From positions 1-64,000 of the forward strand of contig NZ_JANUXR010000003.1 of the NCBI RefSeq assembly GCF_024834075.1: 64,000 bases of DNA, in the 5' to 3' direction. The position numbers and the translations under genes were made by a program. Positions 28,850 through 38,216 of the stretch are shown here, in pieces. Positions within the stretch are counted from its first letter, which is position 1; each line of letters starts with the position of its first letter. Under the pieces are notes generated by a model. The model was not told the origin of the DNA. It ran no database searches and was given only the letters and a program-made list of their open reading frames with translations. Source of the stretch: Corynebacterium sp. HS2168-gen11 (GTDB lineage: Bacteria; Actinomycetota; Actinomycetes; Mycobacteriales; Mycobacteriaceae).

Positions 28850-30156
28850 TAGAACCCAAGAAAACGAGTATTTAATACTGGCTCGTCTTTACTCAGTGCT
28901 AAACCTTCCCACGGCAAGGTGACAAGTTGGCCAGCAAGATAATTTCGTGATTGTTCCAAGGTTGGTTGGCCTTCTACAATCTTGCCATCGCGCATCAACG
29001 GTACCGTAAGTTCTTGTACCTCAAGGTTGTTGATCTCTGGGGTTGGGGCAGCAAATGGGGTGATGATTTCTTCAATTGCGGTGCCAGTTGCCCGATGTGT
29101 GCGTACAGCGCGTTTTGCTCCACCAACTGACTTCTTATTGCGCGAACGCTTTGCCACTGGCAAGCCATCAACTTCCACGAGTTTGTACACCATTGAGGCA
29201 GTTGGAGCACCAGAACCGGTGACCACTGAGGTGCCAACACCGAAACCGTCGACAGGATCGCCGCGCAAGCCTGCGATGGCGTATTCGTCGAGGTCAGAGG
29301 ATACGATAATGCGCGTGTTATAGGCGCCAAGTTCATCAAGTTGCTGGCGGACTTTGCGCGTCATCACACCTAAATCACCAGAATCGATACGCACAGCGCC
29401 AAGTTCGGTGCCGCCGATTTCAATTGCGTTGATGACGCCCTGCGTAATATCGAAGGTATCGACGAGCAGCGTAGTTCCGAAGCCGAGCAGATCGACTTGA
29501 GTTTGGAAAGCCGCACGCTCATTTGCCGAACCGTCTTCATTGACGTGTACCAGCGTCCACGCGTGAGCAGCAGTACCAGCACCAGGAATGCCATACCGAT
29601 ATACCGCCTCGAGATTCGAGGTGGCGGTGAAACCCGCCAGATATGCAGCACGCGCTGCAGTCACAGCAGCAGCTTCGTGTGTGCGTCGGGACCCCATTTC
29701 CATCAGTGGGCGTCCATCGGCGGCTGTGACCATACGTGCTGCGGCAGTTGCAATCGCTGAGTCAGCATTGAGGATCGAGAGGATTACAGTTTCGAGCACC
29801 ACACATTCAGCAAAGGTGCCGCGAACAGTCAGAATCGGGGAGTGCGGGAAGAAGAGTTCGCCTTCGCGGTAGCCGTCGATGTGGCCAGAAAAACGATAGT
29901 TGCGTAAATATTCAATGGTGCTTGGCTGCAAGAACGTCAGAGTTGCTAGCTGATCTTCGGTGAAGACAAAGTTTCGTACCGCTTCGAGTACGCGTGCGGT
30001 ACCAGCAACCACACCATAGCGGCGTTCATGTTGTAGGCGGCGCGTAAATACCTCAAAGGCGCATTGCCTGTGGGCAGTACCGTCGGCAAGCGCAGACTCG
30101 AGCATCGTCAGCTCGTACATATCGGTTAATAGGGCTGTGGATTGGAAGGTGGTCAC
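28849..30156 (-). CDS. pncB: Nicotinate phosphoribosyltransferase
   Basis: 435 residues from GTG 30156. It makes nicotinate mononucleotide from nicotinate and PRPP in NAD salvage. Family motifs include LLTDMYELTM at the N-terminus, EMGSRRTHE, GTAAHAWTLVH (region of the phosphorylated histidine), and the PRPP-binding VRIDSGDLG. The frame runs 27 codons further upstream, but homology begins at this GTG. It is transcribed with dinG through a one-base overlap. Together with pncA and nadE it supplies NAD from nicotinamide. Confidence 0.94.
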   Translation of the reverse strand: MTTFQSTALLTDMYELTMLESALADGTAHRQCAFEVFTRRLQHERRYGVVAGTARVLEAVRNFVFTEDQLATLTFLQPSTIEYLRNYRFSGHIDGYREGELFFPHSPILTVRGTFAECVVLETVILSILNADSAIATAAARMVTAADGRPLMEMGSRRTHEAAAVTAARAAYLAGFTATSNLEAVYRYGIPGAGTAAHAWTLVHVNEDGSANERAAFQTQVDLLGFGTTLLVDTFDITQGVINAIEIGGTELGAVRIDSGDLGVMTRKVRQQLDELGAYNTRIIVSSDLDEYAIAGLRGDPVDGFGVGTSVVTGSGAPTASMVYKLVEVDGLPVAKRSRNKKSVGGAKRAVRTHRATGTAIEEIITPFAAPTPEINNLEVQELTVPLMRDGKIVEGQPTLEQSRNYLAGQLVTLPWEGLALSKDEPVLNTRFLGF

Positions 30157-30270
30157 AGTATTCTCACTTTTCCGCTTGATCGCGATCAGTACATCGTAGG
30201 CATCCAACTGTCTGCAGCACCGCACAAGCAACCGCAAACCGTAAAGTTATCTAAAAGTAGCGTAGCAAAC

Positions 30271-30879
30271 CTAACGCGCCAGTTGTATGACAGCGTAAGT
30301 TTTTCCTGCCGCACTCGCAACGCCAACACCAATAATTGCGGCATCTTTTGTCGCGAGCGCTGCTTGACTTGCAGCGTCTTGAAACCACAGATCTAGAAAA
30401 GCTACCGCAGTTGCCTGTTCATTCGGTAACGCAGTTTGCACCATAATTACCTCGGCAGGAGTTTCCCGAAAAGAATTGGTAATAGCATTCCGCTCTGCCC
30501 AGTGTTGTGCCTGAATACTTAATTCAATATCGGGATTCAGCGGATTACGGTGTGTATCGGTGCGAGAGCGATTCAAAATAAACGCAATATCAGTGCGAAT
30601 TTGAGAATCTTCCCAGACTCGCGAAATATCCAACGGCTGCGTGAGCTGGTCGAGGGTGGGATTTTCAGCAAGTATTCTGGCATCTTCATAGCCGGAACTA
30701 CGTGGATTGAAGGTATGGCTTACCGTGACGATGGTTGAAAATGTGGCACTGAGTACTGTCACAACGGCCATCACTTTGGATAAAAGTTGTTGCACCTGTT
30801 CCAACGTAGCTGGATCTTTGAGCGAGCGTAGATGCTGTTTGACGGCATCAGTTATGACCTTCACGCTTTGGATTGCCAT
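30271..30879 (-). CDS. CAP-like domain protein, membrane-anchored
   Basis: 202 residues. An N-terminal helical part is followed by one hydrophobic segment (about 32-56, KVMAVVTVLSATFSTIV). After it comes a domain resembling CAP/SCP proteins: FILNRSRTDTHRNPLN, then LSIQAQHWAERNA, and a C-terminal GVGVASAAGKTYAVIQLA like the strand that ends CAP domains. The usual CAP cavity histidines and glutamates are not evident, so it may be a degenerate, non-catalytic member. AAAGGA precedes the ATG at 30879. It sits between pncB and clpS without a clear operon link. Function unknown. Confidence 0.6.
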   Translation of the reverse strand: MAIQSVKVITDAVKQHLRSLKDPATLEQVQQLLSKVMAVVTVLSATFSTIVTVSHTFNPRSSGYEDARILAENPTLDQLTQPLDISRVWEDSQIRTDIAFILNRSRTDTHRNPLNPDIELSIQAQHWAERNAITNSFRETPAEVIMVQTALPNEQATAVAFLDLWFQDAASQAALATKDAAIIGVGVASAAGKTYAVIQLAR

Positions 30880-31148
30880 TGCTGAAATGTCCTTTCTCGC
30901 CTGAACATAATTGAGGAAACAGTATTGCACACAGTGCCGAAAACGCTGATATGCCGATGGGCGGCATGACGCAGACGCGATTGACGATAGGGGTATCACA
31001 CATATGACACGGAAAAATACGTTTGTCGTACAGTCTAATCAATTGCCGATGCCAAAAAAGTTCCTGAAACGGCAGGACAGGCGAAAAACTTCCGATGACT
31101 TTCATTTTCGGCTACCTTCGTAACACTTCAACGGTTATGCTGTAGGGC

Positions 31149-31469
31149 ATGAGTACTATGCCACCGATGTTAGCGTCGCCGATGGCCGCTCCTGAGCTTG
31201 ACGAGGAGTTGCTTGCCGACGAACTCACAAGTGAAAATCTGCCATGGCTCTGCATAGTTTGGGATGATCCTGTCAATCTCATGAGTTATGTCTCATATGT
31301 GTTCCAAACCGTGCTGGGATATGACAAAAAACGTGCTATTGAACTGATGATGCAAGTGCATACTGAAGGCAAAGCAGCGGTCAGTTCTGGCGAAAAAGAC
31401 AAAGTAGAAATGGACGTCGTTAAGCTCCAGACCGCCGGGTTGTGGGCCACAATGCAGCAAGCAGGGTAA
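31149..31469 (+). CDS. clpS: ATP-dependent Clp protease adaptor ClpS
   Basis: 106 residues. It binds N-degron substrates and hands them to the Clp protease. The conserved core is clear: [17 protein letters not shown], then [18 protein letters not shown], and [16 protein letters not shown]. The N-terminal 30 residues are an acidic flexible tail, as usual. A start at 31149 is used, with GTAGGGC upstream. It forms a tight operon with the DUF2017 gene (seven bases apart) and then the P1 peptidase, a common actinobacterial arrangement. Confidence 0.94.
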   Translation: MSTMPPMLASPMAAPELDEELLADELTSENLPWLCIVWDDPVNLMSYVSYVFQTVLGYDKKRAIELMMQVHTEGKAAVSSGEKDKVEMDVVKLQTAGLWATMQQAG

Positions 31470-31476
31470 GGAAACC

Positions 31477-32022
31477 ATGGATCCTTGGAAACGTAAAAAA
31501 GCTCTTTTCGGTGCGCCAAAATATGTGTGTACGTTGCGTGATTCCGAACGGGAAGTATTAGGCAGTCTGGCGTCAATGGTTGCTGAAGCCTTAATTGAGC
31601 GTGCGCAATCGGCACCAAAAGACGAACTTGCAGAACTCACCGGTATGCCGTCTGGGCACAAAGAAGCACCAACTGATCCAGCGCTTGCGCGACTTTTGCC
31701 TGATTTTGAGCGCCCTGGTGATGAAGAATATGAAGGCGATAATGCGTTGCTGCGCAGCCTGCATGAAACTGAAATCACTAAGGCGAAATTAGAAGGGCTG
31801 ACCACCATTACCTTTGCGTTGGGGCCGGGCGGTTCGAATGAAATCGTCTTAACTGAACCAGAAGCGCATCTGTGGTTGCGTGCGTTAAATGATATTCGCT
31901 TGTATTTGGATGCCTGCCACATCCCCGATGCGGTTGCGAAATTAGATTGTGGCAGCATCGCAGATTGGATTGGTGGCCAACAAGAAACGTTGCTTGATGT
32001 TCTGATGCGAGATTTTGAATAA
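31477..32022 (+). CDS. DUF2017 family protein
   Basis: 181 residues, all-helical appearance, cytoplasmic. DUF2017 proteins are encoded directly after clpS in many actinobacteria; their function is not established. Visible family features are the N-terminal basic WKRKKALFG, a central RLLPDFERPGD motif, and a C-terminal stretch LWLRALNDIRLYLDA. Its stop overlaps the start of the following P1 peptidase (TAATG at 32020-32024), pointing to translational coupling. The constant neighbourhood with ClpS suggests a role in regulated proteolysis, which is inference. Confidence 0.88.
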   Translation: MDPWKRKKALFGAPKYVCTLRDSEREVLGSLASMVAEALIERAQSAPKDELAELTGMPSGHKEAPTDPALARLLPDFERPGDEEYEGDNALLRSLHETEITKAKLEGLTTITFALGPGGSNEIVLTEPEAHLWLRALNDIRLYLDACHIPDAVAKLDCGSIADWIGGQQETLLDVLMRDFE

Positions 32023-33137
32023 TGAGTGGACAGCTCACAGACGTTGCAGGCATTGGTATTGCCCATCACAGCATGGGGGATACTGGCTGCACGGTCATTG
32101 TGGCACCTGAATCTGCAATTGCCGCTGTGGATGTTCGCGGTGGTGGCCCAGGTACACGCGAAACTGATTTGCTTGAGCCGCAGAATACGGTTCAACGCGT
32201 GCATGCAATTTGTTTAAGTGGCGGTTCGGCCTATGGTTTGGCAACTGCTGATGGCGTGATGGCAGCGCTGGAAGAACATGGCATTGGTTTTGCGGTTTTA
32301 GGCCCTGATACGCCAGGGCCAATTGTGCCGATTGTGCCAGCAGCAGTGATTTTCGATTTGCTGGTAGGTCAGGCTGATCATCGACCAACGCGGGAATCAG
32401 GATACTCGGCAACCTGTGAGATCCTCCGGCAATGGCCACGAGTGAGCTCGCGAGACAGCACAGCGCGTGATGCCGCAGCGCAAGACGGCACAGCGCGAGA
32501 CGGCACAGCGCGAGACGGCACAGCGCAAGATGGCACAGTGCAAGATACACAAAGTGCAGTAGCAGCACACGGTGGCATAGACCAGCTTGCCCGCAATGTG
32601 CATACGCAACCAGCATTATCGGGTTCGGTTGGAGCAGGTTGCGGCGCGACAGCAGGCGTACTGCGCGGTGGATTCGGGCAAGCTTCGCGCAAGGTCGGGC
32701 CCTATACAATTGCCGCAGGCATTGTGGCGAATCCGATGGGCAGCGTCATTGATCCTTCCACTGGCAAAAGCTGGTTTGATAGCTCGATCGCTGTGGATAT
32801 TGCAGCCTTTTCCCAGTTGCAATCGCCAATTGCGAAGTTAAATACCACAATCGGCGTGATTGTCACCGATGCTCCGATCAGTAAAGCTCAAGCGAAGCGA
32901 GTCGCAATGGTTGGCCACGATGGCATTGCGCTGGCAGTTCGCCCAGCACACGCGCCATTTGATGGGGATACATTATTTTGTCTGTCCACCGGCGACGGTC
33001 AAGGTGTGGACGTACACGTACTGCATGAGCTTTCAGCGGCGGTGTCGTATGTGGTTGCAGAGGCGATTCTTGATGCGGTGGTATCAGCAGAAAGTGGATT
33101 CGGCCAAGTATCCTTGCGTGAAATCCGCGTACAATAG
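32022..33137 (+). CDS. P1/S58-family aminopeptidase-like hydrolase (DmpA fold)
   Basis: 371 residues. DmpA-type enzymes are self-cleaving N-terminal nucleophile hydrolases acting on peptides or amides. Recognisable parts are VDVRGGGPGTRETDLL, the SGGSAYGL motif, and GSVGAGCGATAGVLRGG near the expected processing site. Many homologues carry Thr or Ser where the nucleophile lies; here the GAG-x-GA position is Cys, and I cannot tell whether it is the nucleophile. Residues about 144-176 are an insertion made of DGTAR-type pentapeptides encoded by a 15-bp repeat. The gene is coupled to DUF2017 and followed five bases later by the rhomboid gene. Confidence 0.85.
   Translation: MSGQLTDVAGIGIAHHSMGDTGCTVIVAPESAIAAVDVRGGGPGTRETDLLEPQNTVQRVHAICLSGGSAYGLATADGVMAALEEHGIGFAVLGPDTPGPIVPIVPAAVIFDLLVGQADHRPTRESGYSATCEILRQWPRVSSRDSTARDAAAQDGTARDGTARDGTAQDGTVQDTQSAVAAHGGIDQLARNVHTQPALSGSVGAGCGATAGVLRGGFGQASRKVGPYTIAAGIVANPMGSVIDPSTGKSWFDSSIAVDIAAFSQLQSPIAKLNTTIGVIVTDAPISKAQAKRVAMVGHDGIALAVRPAHAPFDGDTLFCLSTGDGQGVDVHVLHELSAAVSYVVAEAILDAVVSAESGFGQVSLREIRVQ
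32452..32550 (+). repeat. In-frame 15-bp tandem repeat inside the P1 peptidase gene
   Basis: Six units of the type GAGACGGCACAGCGC run from 32452 to 32541, with a partial seventh. Two adjacent copies (32497-32526) are identical. The 15-base period keeps the frame and encodes a DGTAR-like run, so copy number could vary without breaking the protein. Confidence 0.9.
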
Positions 33138-33142
33138 CGACT

Positions 33143-33814
33143 ATGACGTTTGGAAATTCTGCATATGGAGGACCTGCGGTCCCTGCAACCTCAGCATTAG
33201 AACCTCCCAATACGAAATCGGCAGGTTTTCGAGTTGGACGCCAAATTGCGGTGCGCTTTTTGCTGATCATCTGGCTAATTCACGTCATCAACGTAGTCGT
33301 ATTCCGAGGTGGTCTTGCGTATTTCGGCATTCAACCGTTAGATGTCCCTACCATTTTGCATATTTTTTCAGCGCCGCTGATTCACGGCAGTTGGCAGCAC
33401 ATTATCGCCAACAGCACCGGTGCGATCTTCGCATTTCTAGTGGGATATTCTGGCCGTCGCGTCTTTTGGGAAGTCACATTAATTTCGATGGTAGTCGGTG
33501 GCCTCGGAACCTGGCTCACTGGCGGCCAAGGCATTCACGTTGGCGCCTCTGGCGTTATTTATGGCTGGCTGGGATATCTCGTGATCCGTGGCATTTTCAA
33601 TCGCAGCTGGACCCAAATCTTGCTAGGAATCGTGCTGAGCATATCGTTTTCGAGCATGGTGTGGGGCGTTTTTCCAACCGCCGGCGCAAATATTTCCTGG
33701 CAAGGCCATATGTGGGGTGCCATTGGTGGCATTTTGGCAGGTGCGTTTATCACCTCGGACGATCCACCAAAACTTCGCGCGAAGCGTCAGCAACAACGCC
33801 TCGAACGCAAGTGA
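33143..33814 (+). CDS. Rhomboid-family intramembrane serine protease
   Basis: 223 residues with about six membrane helices. The catalytic serine is in GASG (S136) and the histidine in WQGHMWG (H189), giving the rhomboid dyad. The L1-loop element HGSWQHIIANS is also present. It cleaves membrane proteins within the bilayer; the substrate is unknown. It begins five bases after the P1 peptidase stop and is the last gene of the clpS-DUF2017-P1-rhomboid unit. The C-terminus is a short basic cytoplasmic tail. Confidence 0.92.
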   Translation: MTFGNSAYGGPAVPATSALEPPNTKSAGFRVGRQIAVRFLLIIWLIHVINVVVFRGGLAYFGIQPLDVPTILHIFSAPLIHGSWQHIIANSTGAIFAFLVGYSGRRVFWEVTLISMVVGGLGTWLTGGQGIHVGASGVIYGWLGYLVIRGIFNRSWTQILLGIVLSISFSSMVWGVFPTAGANISWQGHMWGAIGGILAGAFITSDDPPKLRAKRQQQRLERK

Positions 33815-33940
33815 CAAGCCAGTTTCACAAGGCGCGCCCAACAGCCGCCGAGGCGTTTGCACCGTGACGGCACCAGTATTGATGTGACGTTGCACTGTGG
33901 TGTGTGATTCGACGGTACTTGGTTCGACACTGAGCAGCAT

Positions 33941-33972
33941 AAAAGCCCGCGTCTGTGCTTATCGACGCGGGC
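33941..33972 (-). terminator. Terminator of the SGNH hydrolase gene
   Basis: GCCCGCGTC (33945-33953) pairs with GACGCGGGC (33964-33972). On the minus strand the stem is followed by TTTT. The loop region contains TGCTTATCGACGC (33956-33968), a variant of the dispersed 13-mer. Confidence 0.85.
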
Positions 33973-34002
33973 GTGTGTATGAATGAGCGCAGTACAAATA
34001 TA

Positions 34003-34842
34003 CTAAATCTTGCGGGCGATAATTGCCGCAATTTCATCATTACCGCGATGCGTTAAGTGCGTGGTGATGTTATACGGATCAGATGCGTTATCAATAATTC
34101 CAGCTACCCAACGCTGTTCAGTTGGGGCGCACATATCGTGTCCTACTGAATCCGTAGCAATATCAATCCATTCTGTGCCAGTCGCTGTAGCAGATTGGCG
34201 TTGCCAATGACTGACTGAATCAAACGCACTGCGGATCAGCCGTGAATGAATAACAATAGGTGGCAGACCGCGTACGTGAATTGGGCAGGATTGTCCACTT
34301 GGCCCTATTAAGGACGGATAACTTAAAAATGCGATGCGCGCATTCGGTGCTGCCTGCCGGATCCTAGCAACCTGCGTTTGCATTTCACGAACAAACCCTT
34401 CCGTTTGCACATTGAAGAAGCCAGGTGCTTTCCACGTGTCGTTAAAACCAATTTGAATCAGAACGATATTGGTTCCGGCATGCAGGTGTCGCTGGTCGAT
34501 TGCTGTGTTGATCTGATTGGAAAGGCGCTTATTGCGTTCGATTGGGGCGTATGCCACCGCACCAGTACATGCAAAGTCTTCCACCTGATCACCCGTGATG
34601 CGTGCTAATGAGGTCGCAATACGGCTTTCACTCCGTGGACAACGCCCCTGGCCTGGTGCGTTGGGGGAAACTTTCCCAGGACCTTGAATATAGTCAGCCC
34701 AGCCGAAGTAGGGATTTGCCATTAAAGAATCACCGAATAAGACGATCTGACGCCCAGTTGCCTGTGCCGGTGCCGCCCAAAGAGTGCAGCCAAGCAATGC
34801 TGTGGTGACAGCGGCGAGAAGGCGAGTGATCGAGTGGCGCAT
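34003..34842 (-). CDS. Secreted SGNH/GDSL-family hydrolase
   Basis: 279 residues. A Sec signal peptide ends near AAPAQA (about residue 28). Block I is FGDSLMANP with the nucleophile S39. Block III is IGFNDTW, and the C-terminal TTHLTHRGNDE carries the catalytic histidine region. Four cysteines suggest disulfides in the exported protein. Such enzymes are esterases or acyltransferases; the corynebacterial envelope offers mycolate and other ester substrates, but the target is not visible here. ATG 34842 is chosen because GGGAGAA precedes it and the signal peptide starts there. Monocistronic. Confidence 0.87.
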   Translation of the reverse strand: MRHSITRLLAAVTTALLGCTLWAAPAQATGRQIVLFGDSLMANPYFGWADYIQGPGKVSPNAPGQGRCPRSESRIATSLARITGDQVEDFACTGAVAYAPIERNKRLSNQINTAIDQRHLHAGTNIVLIQIGFNDTWKAPGFFNVQTEGFVREMQTQVARIRQAAPNARIAFLSYPSLIGPSGQSCPIHVRGLPPIVIHSRLIRSAFDSVSHWQRQSATATGTEWIDIATDSVGHDMCAPTEQRWVAGIIDNASDPYNITTHLTHRGNDEIAAIIARKI

Positions 34843-35079
34843 TATGGTTCTCCCAAAGGGTCGGAAATGAGCATGCATGCAGCAAAATACGGTACAGAGC
34901 CACACAAACATACATAACTGTTACTAATGTTAAAAATGTTAATGGTTTGGGAGTTGAGTATACAACCTCTGAGGTTGTTTGATGGAAAATTTCTTTCCTA
35001 GTTGTGCGCGTGTACGCACCGCTAGCGTGGTAACTTCTCAAGACTGACAACACGCAAAAACTTGTGATGCACCAGGTAT

Positions 35080-35122
35080 AAAACATGCTTGTTACCGGCA
35101 CTTATAGGCAGTAACAAGCATG
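35080..35122 (-). terminator. Terminator of the sugar-binding lipoprotein gene
   Basis: CATGCTTGTTAC (35084-35095) pairs with GTAACAAGCATG (35111-35122). Read on the minus strand it is followed by TTTTAT. It lies about 30 bases past the stop codon. Confidence 0.85.
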
Positions 35123-35151
35123 ATTATTATCGGACTCAAGTCAAGTAAAAC

Positions 35152-36099
35152 TTAAGAGAAGTCGTTGATATTTTCTTTGGTTACCGTGATGACGGGAAGT
35201 GGAATCTCAGCAGTGAGCCGTTCACCTGTGAGGGCTTTCGCAGCTTCTTGCACAGCACGCGCCCCAATCTCGCGTGGCTGCTGCATAATGGTGGCAAACA
35301 TAGTGCCCTCTTGCACTGCAGCAAGACCTTGCGGCGTACCGTCAAAACCAACCACGAGAACGTCAGTGCCAGCACGTTCCTCTAATGCTTCGATCGCGCC
35401 GAGTGCCATTTCGTCATTTTCCGCAAAAATGGCTTTGACCTTCGGGTGAGCGTCGAGAAGCTGCTTGGTAACGCTGATACTTTCTGCTCGGTCAAATTTT
35501 GCGCTTTGCGTTGCGCTGACTGTAATGTTTGGAAATTGTTTCAGTCCAGCTTGAAAACCTGCGGTGCGTTCGTTGGTGGTAGGCAGTTTTGCATCGCCTT
35601 CGAGGATAAGTATTTCGCCTTCGCCGTGCAGCGCCGCGCCGAGTAGTGCAGCGGCCTGCTGTCCACCTGTGCGATTATCTGCGCGAATAAACGATGCAAT
35701 ATCGCCGCCATTGCTGTTGAGATCTACCGTGAGCACTGGAATATTCAACGCATTTAAGGCAGCCACCGATGGGATAATCGCATCTGGGTCGGTTGGCTGA
35801 ATGATGACTGCATGGGCGCCATCTTCGGCGACTGTGCTGAGTTGACTGGCTTGCTCGGCGGGGTCATCATAGGCATCTTCGATAAGGAGGCGAATACCTA
35901 ATTCTTGAGCTTTGGCTTCTGCGCCTTCACGCATTTCAGTGAAAAATGGATTTGTTTGGCTGGAAATTGAAAATGCCACGGTGTTTGGGTGTTTGTGAGG
36001 ATGCGGTTGCGGTGTCTGCGGTTGGCAGGCAGCGACGCTCAAGCTCAGTGCTGTGGCAGAAACAATGGTGAGAGTTTTGCGAACAATGGTCGAAAACAT
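35152..36099 (-). CDS. Periplasmic-binding-protein-like lipoprotein (RbsB type)
   Basis: 315 residues. The lipobox LSVAAC (Cys25) and a Pro/His-rich linker precede a type 1 periplasmic binding fold. Ribose-binding-like motifs are visible: FFTEMREGAEAKAQELG, ALNIPVLTVDLNSNGG, and ENDEMALGAIEAL, then VVGFDGTPQGL. It should bind a sugar or related ligand at the cell surface. No ABC permease or ATPase gene is adjacent, so it is an orphan that either serves a distant transporter or acts as a sensor. It has its own terminator. Confidence 0.88.
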   Translation of the reverse strand: MFSTIVRKTLTIVSATALSLSVAACQPQTPQPHPHKHPNTVAFSISSQTNPFFTEMREGAEAKAQELGIRLLIEDAYDDPAEQASQLSTVAEDGAHAVIIQPTDPDAIIPSVAALNALNIPVLTVDLNSNGGDIASFIRADNRTGGQQAAALLGAALHGEGEILILEGDAKLPTTNERTAGFQAGLKQFPNITVSATQSAKFDRAESISVTKQLLDAHPKVKAIFAENDEMALGAIEALEERAGTDVLVVGFDGTPQGLAAVQEGTMFATIMQQPREIGARAVQEAAKALTGERLTAEIPLPVITVTKENINDFS

Positions 36100-36540
36100 G
36101 GGTGAGGGTTCCTTTCCTCAGGCACATAAAGTGTCGAACGACAACATAACGTGATATAAGAAAATGGTATGCCTTTAAGGCTGTGTCGTGCATCTTTTCT
36201 GAGCGGGATGCATGGAAAGTCACTTCGATAGAAAAAAGTGATAATACATACAGGTAGTGTGTATGAGCGGTCACGTTTTATGGTACTTGTGCCTGCTCAG
36301 GGGGCTATGATTGTGTGAGTCACAAGCGGCCATGAGCGTCTGATGGGGCAAAGCGAGTAGGATCAAGGGCGTCTTTACTACGCCCGTCGTCGGGATGAAT
36401 CCGGTGTGGAGTCATGATCGCGATGTCATCGAAGCGTCGTCAAGCAGATAAGCTCGATCGGGCATTAACTATGTATCACCGTGCGTGAGCAGCACAACCT
36501 GTGCCTGTGCAGGTGCTAGGGGCTAAGAAAGGAACGTTGC
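36100..36540. other. Intergenic region before murI
   Basis: About 440 bases, no gene. It contains one exact copy of the dispersed element in minus orientation (36434-36446) and AAAGGA ahead of murI. Promoters for the divergent lipoprotein and murI must lie here. Confidence 0.4.
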
Positions 36541-37386
36541 GTGTCAAAGAATCCTGCAGAAACACAGCTATCGGCAGTCACTGATCCTGCTGCGCCAATT
36601 GGGATTTTCGACTCCGGCGTTGGTGGCCTGACAGTCGTGCGTACCATTATGGAGCAACTGCCGAATGAATCAGTGATGTATATCGGTGATACTGGGCATG
36701 GTCCGTATGGTCCGCTCCCAATCGAAGAAGTGCGTGCGCATGCGTTAAGAATCGCTGATGAGCTGGTTGCTCGCGGGTGTAAAATGATTGTGATCGCCTG
36801 TAATACCGCTTCCGCCGCCTGCTATACCGACGCCCAAGCACGCTATAACGTTCCAGTGCTGGAGGTTATTCAGCCAGCTGTGCGCCGGGCAGTTGCAACA
36901 ACGCGCAATGGCAAAGTTGGTGTGATCGGCACGGTTGGAACCGTTCATTCTGGCGCCTACCAGCAATCATTTGCCAATCACGAGGATATGGAAGCCTATG
37001 TGGCAGCCTGCCCACGATTCGTCGATTTCGTGGAGCGAGGCATTACCTCAGGTCGGCAGATTTTAGGCGTGGCGCAAGCCTATGTGGAACCACTGCAAGC
37101 TGCCGGAGTCGATACGCTCGTGCTCGGCTGCACACATTATCCATTATTATCAGGTGTTATTCAGCTGGCGATTGGCGATCACGTCACCTTGGTATCCTCA
37201 GCCGAAGAAACCGCGAAAGACGTGCTGAAAGAACTTTCAAAACGCGACTTGCTTGCCGACGCGATCAATAATCCCAATCCACAGCGCACCTTCGAATCCA
37301 CTGGTGACCCGCATCTCTTTGCCCAGTTAGCCCATCGATTTTTAGGTCCGCATGTGACATATGTCGAACAAGCCCACCTGTTGTAA
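36541..37386 (+). CDS. murI: Glutamate racemase
   Basis: 281 residues starting at GTG, with AAGAAAGGA upstream. It makes D-glutamate for peptidoglycan. Family motifs are [10 protein letters not shown] with the first catalytic aspartate region, the first catalytic cysteine in ACNTASA, and the second in GCTHYPLL. It heads a same-strand series with the MBL hydrolase, rph and rdgB, the standard actinobacterial order. There is a 56-base gap before the next gene. Confidence 0.96.
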   Translation: MSKNPAETQLSAVTDPAAPIGIFDSGVGGLTVVRTIMEQLPNESVMYIGDTGHGPYGPLPIEEVRAHALRIADELVARGCKMIVIACNTASAACYTDAQARYNVPVLEVIQPAVRRAVATTRNGKVGVIGTVGTVHSGAYQQSFANHEDMEAYVAACPRFVDFVERGITSGRQILGVAQAYVEPLQAAGVDTLVLGCTHYPLLSGVIQLAIGDHVTLVSSAEETAKDVLKELSKRDLLADAINNPNPQRTFESTGDPHLFAQLAHRFLGPHVTYVEQAHLL

Positions 37387-37442
37387 TATTTCACAACTTT
37401 TCAGCAAAAACTAGCCACTCAACTCGAAAACGTGCGAAAGTT

Positions 37443-38216
37443 ATGCCTATGAAGGTGATCATTCTCGGAAGTTCCGGCAGCCTAGGTGCTCCGGATAATC
37501 CAGCCTCTGGATATTTAGTACAAGTAGATAATGCGCCAAGTATCATCATGGACATTGGCCCTGGTGTTCTGGGGAATCTGCAAAAAGTACAAAATCCAAG
37601 TGATGCGCATGTGATCTTTAGCCACCTGCACCCAGATCACAGTCTTGACTTCCCATCACTGATGGTATGGCGGAGGTATCACCCACAATTTTCTGCAGCA
37701 AGCCGCAATATTTGTATCGGCCCAGGCTATGGACATGACCTCTTAGGGCGGCTATCGGCAGATGCGCCAGATGCGATTGACAATATGGGCGATAGCTTTA
37801 TCTACCTGCCGTGGCAGCCACATCACACTGAAATCATCGACCGTATTCACGTCACCCCATATCCGGTTATTCACCCAACCGAAAGCTACGCAATTCGGCT
37901 CGAAGAACCAGCAACCGGAAAAGTGATCGCTTATTCCGGTGATACCGCCTACACCGAGGAACTTATCGCCTGTGCACGCTATGCAGATTTGTTCATCTGT
38001 GAAGCAACCTGGGGTGAGTCTTCCGAAGGCAAAGTGCCAGATATGCACATTTCTGGTGCTGAAGCCGGCCAAATTGCCCAAGCAGCAGGTGTGCAGCGCC
38101 TGGTGTTGACGCATATTCCGCCGTGGGTGGATAAAGAAGCCACCAAACGTGCCGCTGAAGCGCACTTTACCGGACCTGTGGACATCGCCATGCCTGGTAT
38201 GGAGTTTGCTGTTTAA
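37443..38216 (+). CDS. MBL-fold metallo-hydrolase, cyclic-phosphodiesterase-like
   Basis: 257 residues. Metallo-beta-lactamase fold with the metal motif SHLHPDHSLDF, a later VIHPTESYAIRL histidine, the metal-bridging aspartate region YSGDTAYT, and a C-terminal LTHIPPW. Homologues at this locus in mycobacteria are annotated as cyclic-nucleotide phosphodiesterases or RNase Z-like proteins; the substrate here cannot be read. ATG 37443 is used; ATG 37449 is equally possible. It lies in the conserved murI-MBL-rph-rdgB order. Confidence 0.85.
   Translation: MPMKVIILGSSGSLGAPDNPASGYLVQVDNAPSIIMDIGPGVLGNLQKVQNPSDAHVIFSHLHPDHSLDFPSLMVWRRYHPQFSAASRNICIGPGYGHDLLGRLSADAPDAIDNMGDSFIYLPWQPHHTEIIDRIHVTPYPVIHPTESYAIRLEEPATGKVIAYSGDTAYTEELIACARYADLFICEATWGESSEGKVPDMHISGAEAGQIAQAAGVQRLVLTHIPPWVDKEATKRAAEAHFTGPVDIAMPGMEFAV

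Noticed and set aside
31293..32204. 303-codon minus-strand frame opposite clpS and DUF2017
   Set aside because: Overlaps two tightly packed, recognisable genes on the other strand.
36308..36328. GlxR/CRP-like site TGTGTGAGTCACA
   Set aside because: The half-sites are too close together compared with the TGTGA-N6-TCACA pattern.
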